Source: Anaerolineae bacterium (GTDB lineage Bacteria; Chloroflexota; Anaerolineae; Caldilineales; Caldilineaceae). From it: a DNA stretch of 64,000 nt. Made by a program: the position numbers and the translations under genes. Below, piece after piece: positions 26,644-37,309 of the stretch. The stretch spans positions 209,706 to 273,705 of the forward strand of contig JAUIHI010000004.1 in assembly GCA_030432295.1 (NCBI GenBank), given 5' to 3'. Position 1 is the stretch's first letter; each line of letters opens with the position of its first letter. Under the pieces are notes generated by a model. It did no database searches. It was not told the origin of the DNA and saw only the letters and a program-made list of their open reading frames with translations.

Positions 26644-29600
26644 ATGCACCAAAGAATATCCGTTACCATATGTACGTTGGCTTCGTTGTTCGCATTATTA
26701 GTCCTTACCGTGGCGGTCAGCCCCGGTATCACCCAGAGTGCCTATGCTGATACTTTTGCCAGCATCTCAGCCAGGACGATGAACAGCTTCGCAGGTTCGC
26801 TCATCCTGACCAGTCACGGGCCGATGCCCCACGCTGTGGGTGTAGACATGGGCCAAATCATCACGGCGACATTCAGTTCGGACGTAAACGCGGGCAGCGT
26901 GACCACCCACACCTTCACTGTGCGCAGCAGTCTGCGTGGCCTCTTCACCAGCACGGCCACAGTCAGCGGCGCTACCATCAGCGTAGACCCCACCCGTAAC
27001 TTCTTTACGGGTGAGCAGGTAGAGGTGGTAGGCACGTCGGGAGTCCAGGGGACGAATGGGGATACGCTCGCGCCTGTCCAGTGGAGTTTTCGTGCGGGTG
27101 CGGTGACGAATCGATGTGTGGCAGGCTTCACGGACATCGGCGCGTCCATCGCCAACATCGACTTTGGCAGCGTGGCCTGGGCCGACTACGACGGCGACGG
27201 CGACCTGGACATTCTGCTCAGCGGCCGCACGGCCAGCGACGACTCGGATGCAACGCTCATCTACCGCAACGACGGCGGCGGCAACTTCACCGACATCGGC
27301 GCGGGGCTGGTCGGTCTCAAATGGGGCAGCGTGGCCTGGGGCGACTACGACAACGACGGCGACCCGGATGTGCTGGTGACAGGCACCGAAGGAGCGACCA
27401 ACACCAACAACAGCATACCCGTCACCCGCCTCTACCGCAACGACCGCGGGACTTTCGTCGAGGTCAACAGTGGCATCGCTGGCTACTGGCAGCAGAGCGC
27501 TGTGGCCTGGGGCGACTACGACAACGACGGCGACCTGGACATTGTGCTGGCCGGTCGGGGTAGCGATGCCCGCATCTATCGCAACGACGGCGACGATACA
27601 TTCAGCGACATTGCTGCCGGTCTGCCAACCCTGTGGATGGCCAGTGTTGACTGGGGCGACTATGACAACGACGGCGACCTGGACCTGCTGCTCACCGGTG
27701 AAGTAGCCAATACAAATACATTTGTCAGCCGGGTCTACCGCAACGACAGCAGCGCATTCACCGACATCGGCTCCGGACTGGCAGGGGTCAGGCGCGGCAG
27801 CGCCGATTGGGGCGACTTCGACAACGACGGCGACCTGGACATCCTTCTCACTGGCGCAGTCAGCGCCAATTCCTATGGATCATTCATCTATCGCAACGAC
27901 GGTGGTGGGGTCTTCACTGACATCAACGCTGGCCTGGTTGCCATCCACAACAGCGGCGTGGCCTGGGGCGACTACGACAACGACGGCGATCTGGACGTGC
28001 TCTGGGCCGGCGCGGACAACAATGTGCAGGCAGGCATCCACCGCAACAACGGCGACGGCACATTCACCAATATCAACGCCGGTTTGCAGAAGGTCAACTA
28101 CGCCGCCGTGGCCTGGGGCGACTACGACAACGACGGCGACCTCGACATCCTCCTCACCGGTCGCGTCACCAACATCGTCTTCGTGGCAAAGCTCTACCGC
28201 AACGACGACTGTGGGGCAACCTCGACGCCTACCCCGACGCCCACGCCGAGCCGCACGCCGACGCATACGTCTACAGTGACGCCCACGCCGAGCAGCACAC
28301 CGACGCATACATCTACAGTGACGCCCACGCCAAGCAGCACACCGACGCATACCTCTACAGTGACGCCCACGCCAAGTAGCACGCCGACGCATACATCTAC
28401 AGTGACGCCCACGCCAAGTAGCACATTGACAAGTACGCCGACGGCTACGCCCACGCCAAGTAGCACGCCGACGAATACGCCTACGGCCACGCCCACGCCC
28501 ACGCCCACGGGCAATTTAACCATCCGGCGCGTGGAAGTCTCTCAGGCGATTCAAGACACCAATAACAGTGTGCCTCTGGTGCGGGGACGTCCGGCTGTGG
28601 CCCGAGTCTATGTGGAGAACGCGGGTACCAGCCCGGTATCGGGCGTAGAGGTGCTGTTGCACGGATCCAGCGGCGGCGTGGCCCTGGCGGGTTCGCCCCT
28701 GCATCTGACAAACCAGACAATCCCGGTGGATATTGTAGAGACAAACCTGGCCCATACTATCAATTTCAACCTGCCCGCCGGCTGGCTCAGCAATAGCATG
28801 CTGACCCTGCGGGTCGAAATGAAGTTGCCGGGCAGCCAGCGCGCTGGGGACCAAAGCGCGAGTCTGAGTAGGGAGACGACCCTCCAGGTGGTTGCTGTAC
28901 CCTCTCTGGAGGTGGTGCTTATCCCCATCGCCTATCAACACAAAGGCCAGGGCACTATCTACCGGCCTAATATCAATGCTGACAATGTCTTCGGTCTCAA
29001 GGGGCTGAAGGAGGTCTACCCCATTCCCGGCGTCACCATCACGCGGCACGAGGAATACTACTTCGATGGCGCGTTGGGCAGTGCTCTCTCCGATGCTTCG
29101 GGCGATGACTGTGGCAAGGGTTGGAATGATCTTCTAGGTGAATTGAGCAATCTGCGGGTACAGGAACGGCCCAGGGAAAGCTCTTGGGGCAACCCCACTG
29201 TACGGCCTCTCTACTACGGCGTCCTACCTATGGAAGCCTCCTGTTGGGGCGGTCTGGCCTATCGACCTGGTGCCGCCGGTATGGGCCTGGTGGATCAATA
29301 CCTAGTGGCCGCCCACGAAGTTGGACACAATTTGGGCTTGCGCCACATTGAGTCCAGCGTCTGCGGCGCTTCTCCCGCCAAACCCGATGCCAGCTATCCC
29401 CATGCCCAATCCAGCATCGGGTATGTCGGGTTGGATGTGTTCTCCATGCGCACCTACGATCCGGCAATCTATCGAGACTTCATGTCCTACTGTTGGCCTC
29501 AGTGGGTATCGGACTTTGGCTACAAGAAATTGATGAATGTGATGACTGGCAGCCTGGCGCAGGCCCAGAGTCTGGCCGATCAGAACACAACGGACGAGAC

Positions 29601-30468
29601 AGTTCTGCTGGTCTCCGGTGAGATTTCCGGGACAGCCAAAACCGGCGACCTAGGTAACGCCATCCAACTGGAAACAGATGCGGTGGTGACGGTTCCCGGT
29701 GCGGGCAATTACAGCCTGAAGCTGAAATCCGCCGATGCTACCATCCTGTTCGACTACGCCTTTGAGCCGGTGGATTCTTCGGAAGGCGATGAACTTCCCC
29801 TGGGCTTTGGCTTCAATGTTCCAGCCCATGCCGGTCTGGATCGCATCGAACTCTGGTATCAGAATCAACTGCTGGATACGCTGCTCGCCAGCGCTACGCC
29901 TCAAATCTCTGCCACCTTCCAACTGGATGGCGAATCCTTCACCGTCAGTTGGACAGTTCAGGGCACGCCGGATGTAGCCATTTCCCTGCGCTACAGCGCA
30001 GATGGCGGCTCCACCTGGAAGGTACTGGCCCAGGGACTCACAGGCAATAGTTTCAGCGGTTCCAAGAGTGCGCTGTCGGCTTCTCAAAATGGTCTCTTGG
30101 AAGTAATCGCGGTGGACCGCACCACCAAAGCCAGCAAATCACTGGAACTTGGCCCGGTCTCGGACAAAGCTCCCTCGGTCGGCATCGATCTGGAGGATCC
30201 GTTACGAGTAAATGTCGGCCAATCGGTGCTCTTGACCGCCGTGGGCTTCGACTTTGAGGACGGATCCCTGCCCGAGACAGCCTTTACCTGGAGCGACGCC
30301 GCCGGGAAGGTACTGGGCACAGGCAGCCAACTGGAGCTGGCGAACGGCCTGGCTTTCGGCGAACACACCTTCCGTGTGACAGTGCAGGATTCGGCCAACA
30401 ACAGCGCCAGCGATAGCATTACGATCCAGGCGGGTGAGCGTATCTACTTGCCTTCTATCAACAAATAA
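26644..30468 (+). CDS. secreted FG-GAP/VCBS propeller protein with metzincin metalloprotease domain
   Basis: 1274-aa exported protein. A signal peptide covers about residues 1-36 ([15 protein letters not shown], cleavage near AYA-D). An Ig-like Big_5-type domain covers about 45-155. Seven or eight FG-GAP/VCBS repeats follow at about 160-520, each with [13 protein letters not shown] calcium-binding loops. A Thr/Pro linker of 14-residue repeats comes next (about 525-622), then a CARDB-like domain (about 625-760). The protease part has [13 protein letters not shown] near residue 890, the HExxHxxGxxH metzincin zinc site, and a Met-turn DFMSYC near 945. Ig-like domains follow and the protein ends [14 protein letters not shown] 26644 has AAGGAG upstream; the frame to 26536 is only leader. 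Likely an extracellular protease under SARP control. Confidence 0.88.
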   Translation: MHQRISVTICTLASLFALLVLTVAVSPGITQSAYADTFASISARTMNSFAGSLILTSHGPMPHAVGVDMGQIITATFSSDVNAGSVTTHTFTVRSSLRGLFTSTATVSGATISVDPTRNFFTGEQVEVVGTSGVQGTNGDTLAPVQWSFRAGAVTNRCVAGFTDIGASIANIDFGSVAWADYDGDGDLDILLSGRTASDDSDATLIYRNDGGGNFTDIGAGLVGLKWGSVAWGDYDNDGDPDVLVTGTEGATNTNNSIPVTRLYRNDRGTFVEVNSGIAGYWQQSAVAWGDYDNDGDLDIVLAGRGSDARIYRNDGDDTFSDIAAGLPTLWMASVDWGDYDNDGDLDLLLTGEVANTNTFVSRVYRNDSSAFTDIGSGLAGVRRGSADWGDFDNDGDLDILLTGAVSANSYGSFIYRNDGGGVFTDINAGLVAIHNSGVAWGDYDNDGDLDVLWAGADNNVQAGIHRNNGDGTFTNINAGLQKVNYAAVAWGDYDNDGDLDILLTGRVTNIVFVAKLYRNDDCGATSTPTPTPTPSRTPTHTSTVTPTPSSTPTHTSTVTPTPSSTPTHTSTVTPTPSSTPTHTSTVTPTPSSTLTSTPTATPTPSSTPTNTPTATPTPTPTGNLTIRRVEVSQAIQDTNNSVPLVRGRPAVARVYVENAGTSPVSGVEVLLHGSSGGVALAGSPLHLTNQTIPVDIVETNLAHTINFNLPAGWLSNSMLTLRVEMKLPGSQRAGDQSASLSRETTLQVVAVPSLEVVLIPIAYQHKGQGTIYRPNINADNVFGLKGLKEVYPIPGVTITRHEEYYFDGALGSALSDASGDDCGKGWNDLLGELSNLRVQERPRESSWGNPTVRPLYYGVLPMEASCWGGLAYRPGAAGMGLVDQYLVAAHEVGHNLGLRHIESSVCGASPAKPDASYPHAQSSIGYVGLDVFSMRTYDPAIYRDFMSYCWPQWVSDFGYKKLMNVMTGSLAQAQSLADQNTTDETVLLVSGEISGTAKTGDLGNAIQLETDAVVTVPGAGNYSLKLKSADATILFDYAFEPVDSSEGDELPLGFGFNVPAHAGLDRIELWYQNQLLDTLLASATPQISATFQLDGESFTVSWTVQGTPDVAISLRYSADGGSTWKVLAQGLTGNSFSGSKSALSASQNGLLEVIAVDRTTKASKSLELGPVSDKAPSVGIDLEDPLRVNVGQSVLLTAVGFDFEDGSLPETAFTWSDAAGKVLGTGSQLELANGLAFGEHTFRVTVQDSANNSASDSITIQAGERIYLPSINK
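28220..28509 (+). repeat. 42-bp tandem repeats encoding a Thr/Pro linker
   Basis: About six copies of a 42-bp unit coding [14 protein letters not shown], the later copies drifting to [13 protein letters not shown]. They form the linker between the propeller and the protease half of the protein at 26644-30468. Confidence 0.9.
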
Positions 30469-30475
30469 CCTGTAG

Positions 30476-30524
30476 GGCGGGCTGGGCATCCTGACCTCAC
30501 CCGCGTGGGATGTCCCCGCCCGCC
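30476..30524. repeat. imperfect GC-rich palindrome
   Basis: GGCGGGCTGGGCATCC (30476-30491) pairs with a bulge to GGATGTCCCCGCCCGCC (30508-30524), 8 nt after the metalloprotease stop. Probably a terminator-like structure. The rest of 30469-30681 shows only a ribosome site before the next gene. Confidence 0.6.
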
Positions 30525-30681
30525 ATCGCAGCTTTTCGGACAAGAATGGAAAGGTTGAGCAACAAAAGACAAAACCGCGCAGGTGGGCATTCCCGGTCAG
30601 CCGGGATGGGTAGGTTTGGGGTGATGTAAAGGAAAATTTTGTGCAAATGCAATGTAAATACAATCGCAGAGGAGAATTCAG

Positions 30682-33138
30682 ATGAACCGTACCATTCCCA
30701 TTGTCACTCTCACCACGGCATTGCTGCTGGGGTTGCTGTTCTCTGTGCTGAATACCGACCAATCCCAGGCCACAGCCAATGACGTCAGTTGGGAGTCGCT
30801 AGGACCTGAAGGTGGACCTGTGAACGTTCTGGTGGTCCATCCCACCACACCCACAACCCTCTACGCGGGGACAAATGCTGGCGTCTTCAAAAGCACCGAC
30901 AGCGGCGCAACCTGGGCATCCGCCAGCAACGGCCTGACTTCTACTCAGATTGACGATCTGGTTATTGACCCAATCACAACGACAACCCTCTATGTCGGAA
31001 CATCTGGTGGTGTATTCAAGAGCATCAACGATGGTGCCAATTGGCTCGCGATGAATACAGGTTTCCCAACTGGCACCAATCCAGTCAATGCGTTGGCGAT
31101 CGATCCAACTGCGCCCGCCACGCTGTATGCGGGCACCACTCGCGGTGAGTTATTCAAAACCACTGATGGCGGGGCGATGTGGAGCGAAGTATTCAATAGC
31201 AATACCCAAAATTGGGGCATTGTGGTTAATCCCACCGCCCCCGGCACGATTTATGCCGCCATGTGGGGCACTGGCGGCGGTGTGTTGAAGAGTACGGATG
31301 GTGGGGCGACCTGGAATCCGGTGAACAGTGGCTTGAGTAACACCAGCGCCAAAGCTTTGGTGATGGACCCTTCTCAAACAAACACACTCTACGTGAGTCT
31401 AAATGGAGCAGGAATCTATAAGACCACCGACGGTGGAAGCAACTGGACCCAGATAAACAGCGGTCTGGGTACGCTTGGGCGCTATGCGACAGCGCTGGCC
31501 ATTGACCCACAAAATGCCAGTACAATATATCTGGGCGCACCGGATGATGGAGTGTACAAAACCATGGATGGCGGTGCGAATTGGAGCAAACTCAACAACA
31601 GCCTAAGTTATTTTGGAGTGAAAATCAACCATCTGATGGTTGATCCCGCCGCCTCGACAACCGTGTATGCCGGGATGAATGACGGTGTGTATAAGAGCAC
31701 TGACAGTGGCAACGGCTGGGTCCAGACTACCAAAGGACTGAATAACATCTCAATTCAGGACATGGAGATTCATCCGACCATATCTACCACCATCTATGTT
31801 GGAACCGGTAGCAACGGCGTATACAAGAGTGTCGATGGAGGCATGAGCTGGAGCGACATAAACAGCGGTTTGACCAATCCCGTAATCTACGACCTGGCGA
31901 TCGACCCCATTACGACTACAATTCTCTATGCTGCGACCGGAGGCAACGGTGTCTTCAAAAGCAGCGACAGTGGGGAAAACTGGAACTTGGCCAGCCAGGG
32001 ACTGCCTTTCAACCCCTTTGTTCATGTATTAGCGATTGATCCAAAGACACCAACCACCCTCTATGTCGGCACACCTGACGGTGTGTACAAGAGCAGCAAC
32101 GGTGGGGCGAACTGGGCTATGACCAGCAACGGGTTGCCCAGCAATCCGTGGGTATACAAGCTGGTAATTGATCCGAGTACGACGACGACTATCTATGCCG
32201 GCACATCCGTAGGTATGTACAAGAGTACCGATGGCGGAAGCAGTTGGAATGCCATCAACAACGGTCTACCCCCATCAACTGCGATTAATGGGCTAGCCAT
32301 CGATCCAACCAATCCCTCTACCCTTTACCTGGGCTACTATGCCGGTGTCTACAAAAGCAGTGATGGCGGAGCCACCTGGAGCGCTGCCAACCAGACATCG
32401 AACTTCGTCTACATCTATTCTCTGGCCATCGACCCAAGCACACCTTCTACTGTATACGCGGGGTCCTCTGGCAAAGGTGTATTCATGAGCACTGACGGTG
32501 GGATAAGCTGGAATGCCGTCAACGGTGGGCTGAAGGATTCCTACGTCAACACTTTAGCCATTCACCCGGCTCAACCTGACACTGTTTATGCTGGCACGCT
32601 CGGCAGCGTATTCAAAGGGACGGTGGGCGGCACACTAGCAATCACAGATGGCAACGGCGACGGCATCCCCGACGACCAGCAGGCGAATGTGGAGACCTTC
32701 CGCAGCGAGACGGGCAATGCGGTGACGCTGGCTGCCCCAGCGGGCGTGATCCTGAGCAACGTGCAGGCGATGCCCCCCACGGTGGCCCCGCCTGCCAATG
32801 TGGGCCTGCCCCAGGGGCTGATCGGCTTTGAGGCCGCAGGCATCAGCGCTGGCGGCAGTATGAGTATTACGCTCATTTTGCAGCAGGGAGCCACCGCCAC
32901 CAGCTACTGGAAGTACGGGAAGACAGTGGACAATCAGACCGATCATTGGTACGAGTTCCTCTTCGACGCGGTCAGCCAGACTGGTGCCATCATCAACGGA
33001 CGCACGATTACCCTCTACTTTGTAGACGGGCAACGGGGCGACAGCGACCTGACCGCCAACGGTGTGATCACTGATCCCGGCGGCCCAGGCGGTGTGACTC
33101 TGGACAACTTCGTCTGGTTGCCGATGATGCAACGGTAG
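30682..33138 (+). CDS. secreted BNR/sortilin-type beta-propeller protein with choice-of-anchor U domain
   Basis: 818-aa exported protein. The signal peptide (about 1-32, TALLLGLLFSVLNTDQSQA) is closely similar to that of the gene at 33865. Residues about 40-650 are some fourteen BNR-like repeats with the pattern TTLYAGT, GVFKSTDGGATW, typical of Ycf48/VPS10-type propellers. Residues about 655-800 (DGNGDGIPDDQQANV, YWKYGKTVDN, LYFVDGQRGDSDLTANG, then DPGG) match the choice-of-anchor U domain seen at C termini of surface proteins. The protein ends NFVWLPMMQR. ATG 30682 has AGAGGAGAA upstream. It is probably attached to or displayed on the cell surface; its ligand is unknown. Confidence 0.87.
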   Translation: MNRTIPIVTLTTALLLGLLFSVLNTDQSQATANDVSWESLGPEGGPVNVLVVHPTTPTTLYAGTNAGVFKSTDSGATWASASNGLTSTQIDDLVIDPITTTTLYVGTSGGVFKSINDGANWLAMNTGFPTGTNPVNALAIDPTAPATLYAGTTRGELFKTTDGGAMWSEVFNSNTQNWGIVVNPTAPGTIYAAMWGTGGGVLKSTDGGATWNPVNSGLSNTSAKALVMDPSQTNTLYVSLNGAGIYKTTDGGSNWTQINSGLGTLGRYATALAIDPQNASTIYLGAPDDGVYKTMDGGANWSKLNNSLSYFGVKINHLMVDPAASTTVYAGMNDGVYKSTDSGNGWVQTTKGLNNISIQDMEIHPTISTTIYVGTGSNGVYKSVDGGMSWSDINSGLTNPVIYDLAIDPITTTILYAATGGNGVFKSSDSGENWNLASQGLPFNPFVHVLAIDPKTPTTLYVGTPDGVYKSSNGGANWAMTSNGLPSNPWVYKLVIDPSTTTTIYAGTSVGMYKSTDGGSSWNAINNGLPPSTAINGLAIDPTNPSTLYLGYYAGVYKSSDGGATWSAANQTSNFVYIYSLAIDPSTPSTVYAGSSGKGVFMSTDGGISWNAVNGGLKDSYVNTLAIHPAQPDTVYAGTLGSVFKGTVGGTLAITDGNGDGIPDDQQANVETFRSETGNAVTLAAPAGVILSNVQAMPPTVAPPANVGLPQGLIGFEAAGISAGGSMSITLILQQGATATSYWKYGKTVDNQTDHWYEFLFDAVSQTGAIINGRTITLYFVDGQRGDSDLTANGVITDPGGPGGVTLDNFVWLPMMQR

Positions 33139-33178
33139 AAGGACGTTGTGATGGGGATGCTAGACGGATAGAATAAAG

Positions 33179-33209
33179 AGTAGGGGCGTGAAAGTATCAC
33201 GCCCCTACT
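33179..33209. repeat. palindrome AGTAGGGGCGTGA, copy 1
   Basis: Arms 33179-33191 and 33197-33209 are perfect complements. It follows the BNR gene and is duplicated at 37232-37270 together with its flanks. Confidence 0.88.
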
Positions 33210-33253
33210 TCTTTTCCAGTAGCCTCGTGCAAGAACCGCAAGGAGACGCCTCC

Positions 33254-33460
33254 GTGCCCTCAACACCCAGCCCCTCCCCCTTCCCCGGACCTGCCATACC
33301 ACTGGCTGGGAACCCTAGCTGTGGGCTACGGACGACCCGGCAGCACTGACTTTCCTGACAAAATTGCGGGACGCCACCCATAACTACTACACGAATACTG
33401 GCAGTTGGCGGCACGGCTACTGGACGATGCAGGAAGCCCATCACCGACGATTCTGAACTA
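33254..33460 (+). pseudogene. decayed 5' copy of the 450-aa gene at 37310
   Basis: From 33140 onward the sequence parallels 37190 onward: GATAGAATAAAGAGTAGGGG, the palindrome, CTCGTGCAAGAACCGCAAGG, the ribosome site and the GTG start (33254). Coding similarity continues in pieces: CCCCGGACCTGCC, CTGGGAACCCTA, then TGGCGGCACGGCTACTGGAC and GCCCATCAC. Internal deletions (about 110 nt near the start) and frame breaks make it non-functional. Similarity ends about 33460, and no remaining part of the gene is present. Confidence 0.8.
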
Positions 33461-33737
33461 TACCCCGTCCTGTCGTCCTGTCCAGTCGTTTGACAGATCA
33501 CTGCTGATTTATTATGATGGGCCTGCTCAACCGGATAGAAGCTTCTATGAATAAGTACATTCGGCACTAAAATCAGCCACCCCCCTCTCCTACTAATTGC
33601 CGGTTTTGCGCCATAAAAATACAAAAAAAGTAAAAGCAATTCTCTGCATCGCTCTGTCTCTGCGCATCTGTAATGGCCCAAATGAGGATGGAAAGAGCAG
33701 AACGCAGATAAACACCGAGGGACGCGGATTTTTGCCT

Positions 33738-33812
33738 ATGAACCCGTGTCTACCCGGGCAAATCACCGTGCAGACGGGCGCTCGTATCTATTTGCCCGCA
33801 CTCAATCGATGA
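33738..33812 (+). pseudogene. orphan C-terminal tail of a secreted protein
   Basis: A 24-codon frame ending ITVQTGARIYLPALNR and a stop. It matches the end of the metalloprotease at 26644-30468 ([16 protein letters not shown]). With no gene body upstream it looks like the last remnant of a deleted secreted protein. The stretch 33461-33737 has no recognisable coding content, only GGACGC/CGCAGATAAAC repeat fragments. Confidence 0.6.
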
Positions 33813-33864
33813 CCTGTTGTAGTGTGATTGCAAAGGCATATTGCCCCAGTTCAAGGAGAATTCG

Positions 33865-36800
33865 ATGAACCGCTATGTTCCCATAGCCACATTATTCGCA
33901 GCCCTGCTATTGGGTATTCTGGCATTCGCGCTGAATACCGCCCAGTCCCATGCCACAGGCATTGACACAGGCAGCAACCAACCCAGCCTGGATATGTCCA
34001 CCAATTCAGAGGTTGCTCCCACATCTGTCCTCAGTACTTCCCAGCAGGTCTATGTCTTCAGTAGCGGTAACACCACCACAGACCAGCGCATCCTGGAAGT
34101 ACTTAGCTCGGGAGGATTCAGCCCAACGCTTGGGATACAACCCGGCGAATTTACAGGCTCACAGGTCGACTTGACTCTGTTTGCCGCGGTTGTGCTGCAA
34201 CACAGCCACAACTGGCCCAATAGCATCTTACCCGTGGCGGGCGAAAACAGTCTGGTGGAGTACGTGCAAAATGGCGGTGGTCTCGTCACTGCCGAGTGGA
34301 TTATCTGGCGCTATGGCTCCTTAGGCACTTCGACTTCGCCGATTTCCGCCATCTTGCCCGCCACATATACATACTGCTGTGGGGGGGCTGATACTACTTA
34401 TGTTGTTGATACGCCGGACGCAGTCATCAATGCAGGCTTGCCAAATAGCTTTGATTTGAAATTGACTACTCTCGGCGGTTATGAGACTGGCCTTGATCCC
34501 AAACCAGGGGCCACCGCATTCTATAGCAGCACTACGACAGGCCACAGCGGGTTGGTTGGCTGGGAAATCGGCACGGGTCGCGTTGCCAGCTTCTCCAACT
34601 TGATGACCAGTGTTGAGCTAGCAAGCGCTGACCTGGCAAGGCTACTTAACAATACTGTGAACTGGGTGGCGGGCCAGTCTTCCCTCCCCAACCGCATCTT
34701 CCTCTCCAAAAAGGTGGGGCTGGATGGGAGCTGTGATCGCTTTCGACTGAATATGACAGCGGGCACGGAAGTAACCTATTGTTACGAAGTGATCAATCGC
34801 AGCGCCCTGACCCTTACACAGCACACCCTCACCGACGACAAGCTGGGCACACTGATCAACAACGCAGCCTTCACCCTCACTACCGGTGAGAGTTCGCGCT
34901 TCACCACGACCGCAGTCATTGACGCAGACACGCTGAATGTGGCGACCTGGACTGCCCAGGACGCAGCGGGAACTGTGATTTCAGATACGGCCCAGGCCTA
35001 TGTCTCCATCGCCAAAACGGATTTGATGGTCTATAAATCCGTCTACGCTCCCTCGATTGTGGCGGGAGACGAGCTGACCTACTACATTTACTATCGCAAC
35101 AAGTCCAGTGTGGCCGCCCAGAATGTGGTGATCAGCGACACCCTGCCGACGGAATTGACCTTTGTCAACTCAGGTGTGCATTGGACAGTTGGTTCCCAAT
35201 CTGTCGTCACCCAAACCAACGGCAATGTGGCCTTGTGGACCATATCCAATCTACCGGCCTGGTCCTATGGTCATTTGACCCTCACAGCCCGTGTCGCGGA
35301 TACAGCAGCCATCGATACAACCATCAGCAATCCGGTGACGATCCGTTCCAGTACAGATGATGCAAATCCTGCTGACAACAGCTATACCCATACGGCTCAG
35401 GTGAAAGCGAGTACACGCGACCTCGCGATTGAGAAGCGGGTTTACGGTTCCCCACAGCCAGGAAACACCATCAACTACTACATCTACTATCGAAACATCG
35501 GCAACCGCACCGTCGATAATATTCTCATCACCGACACCCTGCCCAGCGGCCTAACGTATCAATACCACTACGACTACAATCGTGGCACGACTATGCAGAC
35601 TGTCGGTGACGATCTGGTCTGGTCCCTTGGCTCTTTGGGGCCGTATCGCACGGGCTATCTCTATCTGACCGTCAACGTGACCGATACGGTAACGGCAGGT
35701 ACGGTTCTGACCAACGCTGTCCGCATCTCCGGCGCAGGAACAGACGTAGACCTCGACAACAATTCCGATGTGGTCACAAGCACTGTGATTGTCCCCGGTC
35801 GTATAACCGGAACTGTGGCGATGGACGACGGCACACCCCTGCAATGGGCTACCGCCTATGCCTATCAGAATACGCCGCCCTATGCCCGGGGCTGGGCACG
35901 GACCGATGCCAGCGGCCAGTACGACATTGGCGGCCTGCCCGCTGGCAACTACTTCGTCTATTTCTACAGCCAACTGGGCAACGAAGTCTATGACGATGTG
36001 ACCACCACCGTCAGCGCCACGCTGGTAAGCGTGACTTCCGGCCAGATCACACCAGACATCAATGCCCGCTTCGCTCCGCCAGCGCCACCAAAGGCGTCGG
36101 TCGACGCTGGCAACAACTACGTATATGTTGACCCCAGAACCGGTGAATCGCGCATCTGGATCAACCGCAGCAATCCATCGGATCTGACCATCTCCAAGGT
36201 GATTACCTGTAGCGGCAATATCACCCCAACCAATGTGACACTGGTGTTCGAAACGACCAGCAGTGGAACGTACGAATATCCTATGACGGGCAGCGGAGAC
36301 ACCTACACAGCGACGATTCCTGCCGGTGACCTGACCCGCGGCACGATTGCGGTTGATTATGAATGTGACGGCACCGAGGTCCATGAGGTGGTCGGGCACG
36401 GCCTGATCGACCCCAGCGGCTTCATCACCGATTCAGAGACGGGCGACCCCATTGTGGGCGCTACTGTCCAGCTATTCACCATTGATGGCTGGGTGCCAAA
36501 GACCGGTCCTGCGGATACTCGACCCAACACCTGTCACACCGTCGATAGCCGTCCGTCGGTCTGGAACGATATGCCGCCTGCGCCGCTGATCGGTCGCCTG
36601 GGCAACCCCCTGGCCGATCCCCAGGAGATCGACCCGGTCCAGAACCCGCTGCTGACGGACAACACTGGCTACTACGCCTGGGATGTGGCCGCAGGTTGCT
36701 GGTACATTGTAGTCACAGCGGACGGCTACGAAACCCGGATCAGCCCCGTTGTGGGTGTCCCGCCAGAGGTCACCGATCTGCACCTGACGATGAAGAAGAT

Positions 36801-37188
36801 CGGCTCTGCGGAAGTCTCCTTCGGCAAAGCCAGCTACACGGCCAGCGAGAATGGCGGCACTGTGCTGATCGACCTCATCCTCAGTGACATCACCCAATCG
36901 GATGTGACTGTGACCATCGCCAGCAGTGATGGTACAGCCCAGGCAGGCAGCGACTATACCGCTATCAACAGTACTGTGACCATCCCGGCAGGTCAACCTT
37001 CCGCCAGCGTGAGCATTAGCTTGCTCGACGACGACACCGTTGAGGGCAACGAAACCCTGACTTTGACACTGAGCAATCCTGTCAACGCCAAACTCGGCGC
37101 GATCAGCAGTGCAACGCTGACTATTGCCGATGATGACAAAGCGGCTTCGCTTAACTATCCCATCTATCTGCCGACTGTAATCAGGTAA
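33865..37188 (+). CDS. secreted multi-domain DUF11/CNA-B/Calx-beta protein
   Basis: 1107-aa exported protein. The signal peptide (about 1-32) resembles that of the BNR gene: MNRYVPIATLFAALLLGIL. Residues about 55-255 (QQVYVFSSGNTTTDQRILEV) look like a glutamine-amidotransferase-like fold as in ThuA/DUF4350 proteins. Residues about 280-640 hold DUF11-type repeats (YTYYIYYRN-like strands, then TDTLPSGLTY). A carboxypeptidase-regulatory/CNA-B-like domain starts near 644 (GRITGTVAMDDGTPL), another near 845, and a Calx-beta domain covers about 982-1092 (ASYTASENGGTV, SDYTAINSTVTIPAG). It ends YPIYLPTVIR. ATG 33865 has AAGGAG upstream. It is a structural or adhesive surface protein by composition. 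Confidence 0.85.
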   Translation: MNRYVPIATLFAALLLGILAFALNTAQSHATGIDTGSNQPSLDMSTNSEVAPTSVLSTSQQVYVFSSGNTTTDQRILEVLSSGGFSPTLGIQPGEFTGSQVDLTLFAAVVLQHSHNWPNSILPVAGENSLVEYVQNGGGLVTAEWIIWRYGSLGTSTSPISAILPATYTYCCGGADTTYVVDTPDAVINAGLPNSFDLKLTTLGGYETGLDPKPGATAFYSSTTTGHSGLVGWEIGTGRVASFSNLMTSVELASADLARLLNNTVNWVAGQSSLPNRIFLSKKVGLDGSCDRFRLNMTAGTEVTYCYEVINRSALTLTQHTLTDDKLGTLINNAAFTLTTGESSRFTTTAVIDADTLNVATWTAQDAAGTVISDTAQAYVSIAKTDLMVYKSVYAPSIVAGDELTYYIYYRNKSSVAAQNVVISDTLPTELTFVNSGVHWTVGSQSVVTQTNGNVALWTISNLPAWSYGHLTLTARVADTAAIDTTISNPVTIRSSTDDANPADNSYTHTAQVKASTRDLAIEKRVYGSPQPGNTINYYIYYRNIGNRTVDNILITDTLPSGLTYQYHYDYNRGTTMQTVGDDLVWSLGSLGPYRTGYLYLTVNVTDTVTAGTVLTNAVRISGAGTDVDLDNNSDVVTSTVIVPGRITGTVAMDDGTPLQWATAYAYQNTPPYARGWARTDASGQYDIGGLPAGNYFVYFYSQLGNEVYDDVTTTVSATLVSVTSGQITPDINARFAPPAPPKASVDAGNNYVYVDPRTGESRIWINRSNPSDLTISKVITCSGNITPTNVTLVFETTSSGTYEYPMTGSGDTYTATIPAGDLTRGTIAVDYECDGTEVHEVVGHGLIDPSGFITDSETGDPIVGATVQLFTIDGWVPKTGPADTRPNTCHTVDSRPSVWNDMPPAPLIGRLGNPLADPQEIDPVQNPLLTDNTGYYAWDVAAGCWYIVVTADGYETRISPVVGVPPEVTDLHLTMKKIGSAEVSFGKASYTASENGGTVLIDLILSDITQSDVTVTIASSDGTAQAGSDYTAINSTVTIPAGQPSASVSISLLDDDTVEGNETLTLTLSNPVNAKLGAISSATLTIADDDKAASLNYPIYLPTVIR

Positions 37189-37231
37189 ACGGTAGCAGGA
37201 AGTTGTGATGAGAAAGATAGAAGGATAGAAT

Positions 37232-37270
37232 AAAGAGTAGGGGCGTGATGCATTCACGCCCCTACTCTTT
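37232..37270. repeat. palindrome AAAGAGTAGGGGCGTGA, copy 2
   Basis: 17-bp perfect arms (37232-37248 and 37254-37270), loop TGCAT, directly before the 450-aa gene. Same element and flanks as at 33179-33209. Confidence 0.9.
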
Positions 37271-37309
37271 TCCAGTAACCTCGTGCAAGAACCGCAAGGA
37301 GACGCCTCC

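Noticed and set aside
28220-28509. Regular 42-bp repeats considered as a CRISPR array
   Set aside because: They have no spacers, are translated as a Thr/Pro linker in frame, and have no cas genes nearby.
30636-30664. TACAAT before the BNR gene as a sigma70 or SARP-type promoter
   Set aside because: There is no -35 match and no GGAAGCG repeat, so it was not called.
30682-32640. Periodic repeats of about 130-140 bp considered as a DNA-level repeat array
   Set aside because: The period is explained by the BNR propeller repeats at protein level; DNA identity between units is low.
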